A stretch of DNA of 18,338 nucleotides, from NCBI GenBank assembly GCA_017880265.1, contig JAFJTK010000065.1:1-18338 (forward strand). Reading direction: 5' to 3'. This DNA is from Candidatus Pelagibacter sp. GTDB lineage: Bacteria > Pseudomonadota > Alphaproteobacteria > Pelagibacterales > Pelagibacteraceae. This document shows positions 7,904 through 14,778 of this stretch, piece by piece. Below the pieces are notes generated by a model that did no database searches, was not told the DNA's origin, and worked only from the letters and a program-made list of their open reading frames with translations. Every line of letters starts with the position of its first letter. The stretch's first letter is position 1. The position numbers and the translations under genes were made by a program.

Positions 7904-9199
7904 TTAATTGTATTGAACAACAGAGCCATTCTTAATTACAAATAGATTTTTATTAAAAATAAATGGTTCAGACATCACACTATTTGAAACTTTAACAACA
8001 TTAGTAGTTCTTCCGGTAACTAAATCTGCTACGATCATCTTACCATCATTGTTTGTTAAGTAGAGGTTTGTTTTACCTATAGTAAAACCAATTGGTTTGA
8101 TATCTGATCGTTTTTTTTCTTTATAATTATTATAGAGATTGGTTATACGAATAATATTTCCATTATTTTTTTCTAAAACATATAGGTAGCCTTCATTAGA
8201 TACTGTAAAAATCAAATTACCAATAATTGAGGGCATTATATTAGAGTTTATTTCATTAACCCAATTTGCAACGCCAGTTTTTATATCTATAGAATAAAAT
8301 TCACCTTTATTGTTTGAAAAATAAATCGATTTATTATCAGAAACTAATTTAGAAGATTTAAAATTATAAGACTCATTGATGATATTACTACTTTGAGTTG
8401 GAAGTTGCCAAGTAATCAAACCAGATTCAATATCAACTGCAGTAATATCTCCTATGGAATTACTAAAAACAACCAAATCTCCAATGATGATAAGAGAATT
8501 TTTTGTATCTGACATTGCAAAAGAGTCTTCCGTTTGAAAATTCCATACCTCTGATCCATCTTCTGTACTAAAAGCCCTTAGAGTGTTATTATAATCTACA
8601 ACAAAAAACTTATTGTTCTCTTTCTTTATTTCAGAATTAAAAGAATAAGCTCCATTTTTTAACCAATTTAGCTCTCCAGATTTAATATTAATAGAATAAT
8701 ATTTTGCAATACTATCTGCTATTAATAAATTTTCACCGTCTAATGCAAAGAATAATTTAGGTCTTAACTTTTTTTCTGACTTTGAATAATGGTTTTTTTT
8801 CCAAATAACTTTACCACTATTATTATATCTAGTGATTCCCCCTTTTTTATCAAAAAATATTAGTCCGTCACTTAAAAACAATGGTTTATAATTTAAATTA
8901 CTAGGATCTTCAATTTTAGAAAACTTATAGGAAATAGTTTTTTTATTTAAGTTTTCATAAATTTGAGCACCAAAATTATTTTGATTATCTAAGGTGCTAT
9001 TATTAAATTTAAGTTTAGATAAATCTAATTTTAGATCAGGGTTAAATTCAGTAATATTCTTTTCTTCTTTGGCGAATAGTTTCTTTATATTTTGATTTTC
9101 AATTTTTTCTTCTTTATCGTTCCAAATACGCGATTTCTCACTAAAAGAACAATTGGATAAAAAAAATAAAATAAAAATTAAAAAAGTTAATCTAATCAC
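7904..9199 (-). CDS. bamB: Outer membrane assembly lipoprotein BamB (PQQ-like beta-propeller)
   Basis: This 431-residue predicted lipoprotein has an N-terminal hydrophobic segment and the lipobox LSNC with Cys17 as the lipidation site. It is followed by at least seven repeats typical of PQQ-like propeller blades, such as ITRYNNSGKVIWKKN, YYSINIKSGELNWLKNG, LRAFSTEDGSEVWNF, ITAVDIESGLITWQL, FYSIDIKTGVANWVNEIN and LYVLEKNNGNIIRI. BamB helps the BamA complex insert beta-barrel proteins into the outer membrane. The ATG overlaps the end of the preceding TPR gene by 8 bases. A YfgM-like gene just before bamB is the usual order in proteobacteria and supports the call. The der GTPase gene that often follows bamB is not here. 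A cupin gene follows instead. Confidence 0.88.
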   Translation of the reverse strand: MIRLTFLIFILFFLSNCSFSEKSRIWNDKEEKIENQNIKKLFAKEEKNITEFNPDLKLDLSKLKFNNSTLDNQNNFGAQIYENLNKKTISYKFSKIEDPSNLNYKPLFLSDGLIFFDKKGGITRYNNSGKVIWKKNHYSKSEKKLRPKLFFALDGENLLIADSIAKYYSINIKSGELNWLKNGAYSFNSEIKKENNKFFVVDYNNTLRAFSTEDGSEVWNFQTEDSFAMSDTKNSLIIIGDLVVFSNSIGDITAVDIESGLITWQLPTQSSNIINESYNFKSSKLVSDNKSIYFSNNKGEFYSIDIKTGVANWVNEINSNIMPSIIGNLIFTVSNEGYLYVLEKNNGNIIRITNLYNNYKEKKRSDIKPIGFTIGKTNLYLTNNDGKMIVADLVTGRTTNVVKVSNSVMSEPFIFNKNLFVIKNGSVVQYN

Positions 9200-9836
9200 T
9201 CAAATCTCTATTCAATCTTTTTTGTGCTTGAAGTTTTATATCAGGATTAGCGTCTTCTAAATTAGCAATTTGATTGAAAAATTCTTTTGATTTTTGTTTT
9301 TGATCTTTGGAATAGAAATACTCAGCCATTAAATATAAAGCATGTGATTTCCATACACTTTTAGAATTAATCAATGGATTTAAAATATTTAATAGATCAC
9401 TTTCTTGAGCTTGATCTGCATTAAATAATGCTTTTTTATAGATAACTAAGTTTTTAATTTCCTCATCGAGCGAAGTCTTTTCAATTAAAATATCAAAATA
9501 ACTATTTATTTCACTTTGATTAGAAATTAACTTGTTATCGATAATAAAATAAAGAGATAAAGGTGAATACGTTGGGTCTTGTTCGTTAATAATTTCTACT
9601 AAATTTTGAATTGTTAAGTCTTTAGTATTGTCTGAATGAGATAAAGTAGTTGAATTAAATTTATTTGAGATTTCTTTTTTCTTATTCGTTTTGTAGCTGT
9701 CAAAACTGTATGCACCAACTAAAATAATAACCAAAATTATTATCGTTGAGATAATTTTATTTTTATTATTAACAAAAAAGTTTCTTACTTTCTCTTGCCT
9801 TGTGTTGCTATTTATAATTGAAATATCCTCTTCCAT
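9192..9836 (-). CDS. Membrane-anchored YfgM-like tetratricopeptide protein
   Basis: This 214-residue protein has a short charged N-terminus, one transmembrane helix at about residues 27-45 (IISTIIILVIILVGAYSF) and a periplasmic alpha-helical domain. The domain ends in TPR-like helices such as VWKSHALYLMAEYFYSKDQ followed by KSKEFFNQIANLEDANPD. This is the layout of YfgM, which binds SecYEG and periplasmic chaperones in E. coli. It lies 2 bases after acnA and overlaps bamB by 8 bases. Pairing with bamB supports a role in envelope protein biogenesis. Sequence identity in such short helical repeats is low, so the name rests on topology plus synteny. Confidence 0.75.
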   Translation of the reverse strand: MEEDISIINSNTRQEKVRNFFVNNKNKIISTIIILVIILVGAYSFDSYKTNKKKEISNKFNSTTLSHSDNTKDLTIQNLVEIINEQDPTYSPLSLYFIIDNKLISNQSEINSYFDILIEKTSLDEEIKNLVIYKKALFNADQAQESDLLNILNPLINSKSVWKSHALYLMAEYFYSKDQKQKSKEFFNQIANLEDANPDIKLQAQKRLNRDLSD

Positions 9837-9838
9837 AA

Positions 9839-12241
9839 CTAAATCATATTCCTTAAAACATATTGGAGTATGCCTCCATTTTTATAGTATTCTAATTCAT
9901 TTTTTGTATCAATTCTGCATAAAGTTTTAACCTTTTTGATATCCCCTGAGGCATATTTTATCTCTATAGTTACCTCATCAGATGGGTTAAGACCTTTTTC
10001 AACATCAAGAACACTTATTAATTCTGAGCCAATCAAATTTAAGTTTTTTCTATTTACATCATTTGTGAATTGCAAAGGTAGAATTCCCATTCCTATTAAA
10101 TTTGATCTATGAATACGTTCAAAACTTTCAGCTATCACTGCCTTAACGCCTAATAATTTTGTTCCTTTAGCTGCCCAATCTCTTGAAGAGCCAGTTCCAT
10201 ACTCTTTACCCCCAATAACCACTAAATCTGTTCCTCTTTTTTTATACTCAACGACAGCATCATAAACAGGTAATACTTTTTCTTCTGGATATAATTTGGT
10301 AAACCCACCTTCAGTTCCAGGTGCCATCTCATTTCTAATCCTGATGTTGGCAAAAGTACCTCTCATCATCACTTCATGATTTCCTCTTCTTGATCCATAA
10401 GAGTTATAATCTTTTGGAAGTATTTGATGTTCCATAAAATATTCTCCTGTTGGACTTTCTTTTTGGATATTTCCAGCTGGTGAAATATGATCTGTAGTAA
10501 CCATGTCTCCTAAAATTAATAAAGGTCTTGCGTCTTTGATTTCTTTAAATCCTTCAGGTTCATCTGACAAATTATCAAAGAAAGGTGGTTTTTTTACATA
10601 TGTTGATCCTTCATCCCAACTGTAAATACTGCTCTCCTCTGTTTGAATTTTTTGCCACTGACTAGGTCCTTCTGAAACATTTGAGTATCTCTCAATAAAC
10701 ATTTCTGCATTCAAAGATTGTTTTAAAGTATCTTCAATTTCTTTATTTGAAGGCCAGATATCTTTTAGATAAATTTCATTACCATCTTTATCTTTGCCAA
10801 GTGCATCTTTATACAAATCAACTTCCATATGACCAGCTATTGCATAAGCTACAACTAATGGAGGTGAGGCTAAATAATTTGCTTTAATATGAGGAGAAAT
10901 TCTTCCCTCAAAGTTTCTATTTCCAGATAAAACTGAAACTGCATAAACATTTTCTTTTTGAATAGCTTCAACAATATTTTCAGGTAATGGGCCTGAATTA
11001 CCAATACATGTTGTGCAACCATAACCTACTAGATTAAAGCCTAATTTATCTAAGTAAGTATTTAGCCCTGCTTTTTCTAAATAGTCAGTAACTACTTGAG
11101 AACCTGGTGCTAGAGAAGTTTTGACCCATGGTTTAACTTCTAATCCAAGTTCAACAGCTTTTTTAGCAAGTAATCCAGCTCCAATTAAAACATTTGGATT
11201 TGAAGTATTGGTACAAGAAGTAATTGCTGCAATTAAAATTGAACCATCTTTAATTTCATAATCAGTATTTGATACTTTTGAAACAGAATGATTTTTTTTA
11301 TTGGTTGCTTCTTCTAAAACTTTTTTAAATGAAGTTGATGCATCTGTTAATAAAACTTTATCCTGAGGTCTTTTTGGTCCAGAAATAGTTGGTACTACTG
11401 TAGACATATCCAATGAAATAGTATCGGTAAATTCTATATCCTCACTAGCCCATAAGCCTTGTTCTTTTGCATAGTGCTCAACTACATCAACTGTATGTTG
11501 ATCTCTTCCTGAAAATTTTAAATATTTTAATGTTTCGTCATCAATCGGAAAAAAGCCACATGTTGCACCATATTCCGGAGCCATATTTGCAATAGTTGCT
11601 CTATCAGCAAGAGTTAAATTTTTTAAACCCTCGCCATAAAATTCAACAAATTTTCCAACCACTCCTTTGTCTCTTAACATCTTAACAACAGTTAAAACTA
11701 AGTCGGTTGCTGTTGTGCCTTCTGGCATTTTATTTGTAACTTCAAAACCTATTACTTCTGGTATCAACATTGAAATGGGCTGACCCAACATGCCTGCCTC
11801 TGCTTCAATACCACCTACTCCCCAGCCTAAAACTGAAAGTCCATTAACCATTGTAGTATGACTATCAGTACCAACTAAAGTATCTGGGAATATATAATTT
11901 TCACCTTTAAATTCTTCAGACCAAACTACTTTAGATAAATATTCTAAATTTACCTGATGACAAATTCCAGTTCCTGGTGGAACTATTCTAAAATTATTAA
12001 ATGCTTGTTGTCCCCATTTTAAAAAAGAATATCTTTCACCATTTCTTTCGAACTCTATATCAACATTTTTTTCAAATGAATCTGATTTAGCAGATTGATC
12101 CACTTGAACAGAGTGATCAATTACAAGATCAACAGCTGATAATGGATTGATAGTATTTGGATCTTTATTTTTATCTTTTACAGCTTCTCTCATTGCAGCT
12201 AGATCTGCGACTGCTGGTATACCTGTGTAATCTTGAAGCAA
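9839..12241 (-). CDS. acnA: Aconitate hydratase AcnA, main fragment lacking its in-frame N-terminus (frameshifted)
   Basis: This frame encodes about 800 residues of aconitase, which interconverts citrate and isocitrate in the TCA cycle. The 4Fe-4S ligands are present in TSCTNTSNPN (Cys343 of this fragment) and YGCTTCIGNSGPLP (Cys409 and Cys412). The swivel domain is present with TTDHISPAGNIQ, YGSRRGNHEVMMRGTFANIR and GGKEYGTGSSRDWAAKG. The first codon at 12241 is TTG within RVLLQDYTGIPA, an internal Leu in normal aconitases, so it is not a real start. Reading upstream in the same frame continues the family sequence (IAYRPARVL) into a 41-base tandem repeat, beyond which the N-terminus lies in another frame. 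Without one repeat copy the gene would encode about 889 intact residues. Whether the break is real or an assembly error cannot be told here. Confidence 0.93.
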   Translation of the reverse strand: MLQDYTGIPAVADLAAMREAVKDKNKDPNTINPLSAVDLVIDHSVQVDQSAKSDSFEKNVDIEFERNGERYSFLKWGQQAFNNFRIVPPGTGICHQVNLEYLSKVVWSEEFKGENYIFPDTLVGTDSHTTMVNGLSVLGWGVGGIEAEAGMLGQPISMLIPEVIGFEVTNKMPEGTTATDLVLTVVKMLRDKGVVGKFVEFYGEGLKNLTLADRATIANMAPEYGATCGFFPIDDETLKYLKFSGRDQHTVDVVEHYAKEQGLWASEDIEFTDTISLDMSTVVPTISGPKRPQDKVLLTDASTSFKKVLEEATNKKNHSVSKVSNTDYEIKDGSILIAAITSCTNTSNPNVLIGAGLLAKKAVELGLEVKPWVKTSLAPGSQVVTDYLEKAGLNTYLDKLGFNLVGYGCTTCIGNSGPLPENIVEAIQKENVYAVSVLSGNRNFEGRISPHIKANYLASPPLVVAYAIAGHMEVDLYKDALGKDKDGNEIYLKDIWPSNKEIEDTLKQSLNAEMFIERYSNVSEGPSQWQKIQTEESSIYSWDEGSTYVKKPPFFDNLSDEPEGFKEIKDARPLLILGDMVTTDHISPAGNIQKESPTGEYFMEHQILPKDYNSYGSRRGNHEVMMRGTFANIRIRNEMAPGTEGGFTKLYPEEKVLPVYDAVVEYKKRGTDLVVIGGKEYGTGSSRDWAAKGTKLLGVKAVIAESFERIHRSNLIGMGILPLQFTNDVNRKNLNLIGSELISVLDVEKGLNPSDEVTIEIKYASGDIKKVKTLCRIDTKNELEYYKNGGILQYVLRNMI

Positions 12242-12265
12242 AACTCTTGCAGGTCGATATGCAAT

Positions 12266-12347
12266 TTCAGTTTTAGATTTTTTTGTTTCTAGCCAATTTT
12301 TAATTGTTCAGTTTTAGATTTTTTTGTTTCTAACCAATTTTTTATTG
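12266..12347. repeat. 41-base tandem direct repeat inside acnA (12266-12306 and 12307-12347)
   Basis: Two adjacent 41-base units differ at only two positions. The unit encodes AIKNWLETKKSKTE on the minus strand. Because 41 is not a multiple of three, the second unit shifts the acnA frame and the N-terminal frame stops at a TAG inside the 12266-12306 copy. The two differences (Leu TTA/CTA and Ile ATA/ATT) are both silent in the acnA frame. Confidence 0.95.
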
Positions 12348-12549
12348 CTTCGATTTGAGATTTTGTAACACTCAAATCATCTTCATATCTTAGTAAGTTT
12401 TCTAATAAAACTTTAAGAGATTTTGGAAGTTTACTAATCCCTTCTAATCCATTTTTTTCTGCTTCGCTTAAAGAATAATAATTATACTCTTTGTTATTAA
12501 TGCTAATTTTTTTGAGAGAATTATAAGAATTTTTGTTTCCTGGTGTCAT
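12289..12549 (-). pseudogene. acnA: N-terminal fragment of acnA, separated from the rest by a frameshift
   Basis: This 86-residue frame starts with ATG 3 bases after the LysE-family gene. It encodes the normal start of aconitase, including NYYSLSEAEKNG, KLPKSLKVLLENLLRYED and IEAIKNWLETKKSKTE. It then runs into the second copy of a 41-base repeat in the wrong frame and ends in QLKIG followed by TAG. The next residues expected in the family (EIAYRPARVLLQDYTG) are present just downstream in a different frame. On its own the fragment would not be functional. It marks the true translation start of acnA at 12549. Confidence 0.9.
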
Positions 12550-12552
12550 AAA

Positions 12553-13146
12553 TTATAAATAAAAAGTTATTATGCTTGTTAAAAGAAGCAGTGACATAGC
12601 ATAATTAAAATAATTAATAAATTTCTGATTTGTCGCAAATTTCCTAAAGAATTTACCTAAAAATGTCCAAAGAGTAATGCTCGTTACTGAAACTAGTAAA
12701 GCCATAACAAGAATTTGAGTCGTATAACTTACAAATGTTTCGCCTGGATCAATATAGGTTGATACAAGAATAATAGATGCAATAACCCCTTTGGGATTTA
12801 AAAACTGAAAAATAAAAGTTTCATGAAATTTAATCGGATTTTTATTTTTATTTTCTTGGTTTGAAGGGCCTGAAAAAGAAATTTTATAAGCCAAATAAAT
12901 TAAAAATAGAGTTCCTAGATATTTTAATATCTCTTGAATTAAAGGATAAAGCTTAAATATATTTATCAAACCTAAAGCTAGGCATAATAATAAAAATGGA
13001 AAACCAAAGGTAACGCCGATTATATGTGGAAGTGTTCTAACAATACCAAAATTAAAACCAGAATAAAAAGCAACAAAGTTATTAGGACCAGGTGTAAACG
13101 CAGCAACAATTCCAAATAAAGTTATCGAAAGAATTTCAGGATGCAT
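12553..13146 (-). CDS. LysE/RhtB family amino-acid exporter
   Basis: This 197-residue integral inner-membrane protein has about six hydrophobic segments (roughly residues 3-18, 38-60, 72-88, 110-131, 143-164 and 178-196). It carries the family signature FTPGPNNFVAF (about 17-27), plus FQFLNPKG at 114-120 before a further membrane helix. LysE/RhtB proteins export amino acids such as lysine, homoserine, threonine or their analogues by proton-coupled antiport. The substrate cannot be read from sequence. It lies between csaA (2-base gap) and acnA (3-base gap) in the leftward run, which suggests shared transcription rather than shared function. Confidence 0.9.
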   Translation of the reverse strand: MHPEILSITLFGIVAAFTPGPNNFVAFYSGFNFGIVRTLPHIIGVTFGFPFLLLCLALGLINIFKLYPLIQEILKYLGTLFLIYLAYKISFSGPSNQENKNKNPIKFHETFIFQFLNPKGVIASIILVSTYIDPGETFVSYTTQILVMALLVSVTSITLWTFLGKFFRKFATNQKFINYFNYAMSLLLLTSIITFYL

Positions 13147-13148
13147 TG

Positions 13149-13493
13149 CTAAGCGATTGGTAAACCATTCTCAGCTTTTTGTGATGGATGTAAAAGGGTA
13201 ACTTTCCCTTCAGCATCAATTGCTCCTAAAACTAATACTTGTGAAACTACACCAGCAATATTTTTCTCAGGAAAATTACAAACTGCAATGACTTGCTTTC
13301 CTTTTAAATTCTCCTCATTATAGTAATGAGTGATTTGAGCTGATGATTGTTTAATGCCAATTTTACTTCCAAAATCAACTTCGACCACTAAAGATGGTTT
13401 TCTTGCCTTTTCATTTTTTTTTACTGAAATTACGGTACCAACTCTAATATCTACTTTATCAAAGTCATCAAAGGTAATTTGCTCTTTAATCAT
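13149..13493 (-). CDS. csaA: CsaA-like tRNA-binding protein
   Basis: This 114-residue protein is a single OB-fold tRNA-binding domain, related to the C-terminal domains of methionyl-tRNA synthetase and EMAP II. It shows ITFDDFDKVDIRVGTVISV (6-24), RKPSLVVEVDFGSKIGIKQSSAQIT (about 31-55), IAVCNFPEKNIAGVVSQVLVLG (about 69-90) and a C-terminal LHPSQKAENGLPIA. Bacillus CsaA binds tRNA and has been described as having chaperone or secretion-related activity. Length is normal. It is the first gene of the eight-gene leftward run and is divergent from argE with only 25 bases between the two start codons, so its promoter must overlap argE coding sequence. Confidence 0.9.
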   Translation of the reverse strand: MIKEQITFDDFDKVDIRVGTVISVKKNEKARKPSLVVEVDFGSKIGIKQSSAQITHYYNEENLKGKQVIAVCNFPEKNIAGVVSQVLVLGAIDAEGKVTLLHPSQKAENGLPIA

Positions 13494-13518
13494 TATAATA
13501 ATATAGTGTATTAAGTTT
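13494..13518. promoter_or_regulatory. Compact divergent promoter region between csaA and argE
   Basis: Only 25 bases separate the two divergent ATG codons. The stretch is AT-only apart from three bases and contains TATAAT at 13494-13499 (rightward) and a TATATT on the opposite strand at 13505-13500. I see no convincing -35 element for either direction and no Shine-Dalgarno sequence before argE. Promoters must exist somewhere near here because the genes diverge, but the exact elements are a guess. Confidence 0.35.
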
Positions 13519-14778
13519 ATGAGTATAGATAATAATTTATATGAAAAATCAATAAAGATTTTAACTGACTTAATTGCATTTAAAACTGTCTCAGGCCAAG
13601 ATAATAGTAGTTTAATTGATTATTGTGAAAACATTTTAAATGATATTGGAATAGAAACTTTCAAAGTTTATGATGAAGATAAAAAAAGAGTAAATCTTTT
13701 CGGGACTTTAAAAGCAAAAAATCAAAGCACAAAAAAACCAATCATATTATCTGGACACACAGATGTGGTCCCAGTGTCTAAAGGTTGGAGCAGTGATCCA
13801 TTTGTTGCAACAATTAAAAATGATAAACTTTATGGAAGAGGATCCTGTGATATGAAAGGTTTTATTGCATGCACACTTGCTTATGCACCAATCTTTAAAG
13901 AAAGTAATTTAGATAGAGACTTACATTTCTGTTACACATTTGATGAAGAGACTGCATGTATTGGAGCACCATTATTAATAGAAGAATTGAAAAAAAGAGA
14001 TATTAAAAATGGAATTTGTATAATTGGTGAACCAACTACTATGAAAACACCTTTATTAATAGAAGAATTGAAAAAAAGAGATATTAAAAATGGAATTTGT
14101 ATAATTGGTGAACCAACTACTATGAAAATTATAGATGCCCATAAAGGTATGAACGAATACACAGTTCACTTTGGAGGACTAGCAGGACATAGCTCAAAAC
14201 CACATTTAGGAGTAAATGCTGCTGAATATGCAACTAGATATGTTGGAAAACTTTTAGAAATAAGAGAAGAACTAAAAAAAAGAGTTAAAGACAATAGTAT
14301 TTTTGATCCTCCACATTCAACTTTATCAATTGGAGGTATTAAAGGTGGTATTGCTCATAATGTCATTGCAGACAAATGTAGTGTTGAATGGGAAACAAGG
14401 CCAGTTGTTAAAGAGGATGGAGAATTTGTTACAAATGAAATTGATAAATATGCAAATGAAGTACTTCTACCAGAAATGAAAAAAGTATTTCCTGATTCTT
14501 ATATTAAAAAAGAAACAATTGGTGAAGTGGTTGGTTTTAACAGACTAGATGAGTCTGAAGCATGCGAATTTGTATCAAATATAACAGGTGATAATTCTAG
14601 AGAAGTAGTTTCTTTTGGAACAGAGGCTGGTTTATTTCAAGAATTAGGAATTAGCACAGTTGTTTGTGGACCTGGCTCTATTGAGCAAGCTCACAAAATT
14701 GACGAGTTCATAGAATTAAATGAAATGAAAAAATGCCTTAAATTTTTAGAAGGTGTCAAAGATAAATCGGTAAATTAA
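13519..14778 (+). CDS. argE: Acetylornithine deacetylase ArgE-like M20 peptidase, with internal 27-residue duplication
   Basis: This 419-residue metal hydrolase of the M20/ArgE-DapE family removes the acetyl group from N-acetylornithine in arginine synthesis. Metal and catalytic residues visible are SGHTDVVP (His80, Asp82), GRGSCDMKG (Asp111), FDEET (Glu143, Glu144), the GEPT motif Glu, and GSIEQAHKID (His392). Residues 150-176 are repeated almost exactly as 177-203, so the GEPT ligand Glu appears twice (Glu171 and Glu198). Only the second is followed by the normal continuation (IIDAHKGMNEYTVHF and GLAGHSSKP). Without the repeat the length would be 392, near the family norm. The repeat adds a strand-helix unit at the active site and may disable the enzyme. 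An M20 carboxypeptidase or DapE role is less likely. Its stop overlaps that of the aldehyde dehydrogenase gene on the other strand. Confidence 0.87.
   Translation: MSIDNNLYEKSIKILTDLIAFKTVSGQDNSSLIDYCENILNDIGIETFKVYDEDKKRVNLFGTLKAKNQSTKKPIILSGHTDVVPVSKGWSSDPFVATIKNDKLYGRGSCDMKGFIACTLAYAPIFKESNLDRDLHFCYTFDEETACIGAPLLIEELKKRDIKNGICIIGEPTTMKTPLLIEELKKRDIKNGICIIGEPTTMKIIDAHKGMNEYTVHFGGLAGHSSKPHLGVNAAEYATRYVGKLLEIREELKKRVKDNSIFDPPHSTLSIGGIKGGIAHNVIADKCSVEWETRPVVKEDGEFVTNEIDKYANEVLLPEMKKVFPDSYIKKETIGEVVGFNRLDESEACEFVSNITGDNSREVVSFGTEAGLFQELGISTVVCGPGSIEQAHKIDEFIELNEMKKCLKFLEGVKDKSVN
13966..14127. repeat. 81-base tandem direct repeat inside argE (13966-14046 and 14047-14127)
   Basis: Two adjacent 81-base units differ at two positions near the start of the unit, changing Ala150 to Thr177 and giving a silent change in the next Pro codon. 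Each encodes PLLIEELKKRDIKNG followed by ICIIGEPTTMK. The repeat keeps the frame. No flanking mobile-element features are seen. Confidence 0.95.

Noticed and set aside
12239..12241. TTG at the head of the long acnA frame as a genuine start codon
   Set aside because: It is the internal Leu of RVLLQDYTG, aconitase sequence continues upstream in the same frame into the repeat, and no ribosome binding site precedes it.
12266..12347. Programmed ribosomal frameshift in acnA
   Set aside because: The frame change is fully explained by an extra 41-base repeat unit. Aconitases are not known to use frameshifting, and translation would have to skip a whole unit.
13966..14127. Insertion sequence or mobile element footprint at the argE repeat
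   Set aside because: There are only two direct copies of coding sequence, with no inverted ends, no transposase and no target-site pattern.
13932..14162. Minus-strand open frame with an internal repeat, opposite argE
   Set aside because: Its repeat simply mirrors the argE duplication on the other strand. It has no start signal and no recognisable protein features.
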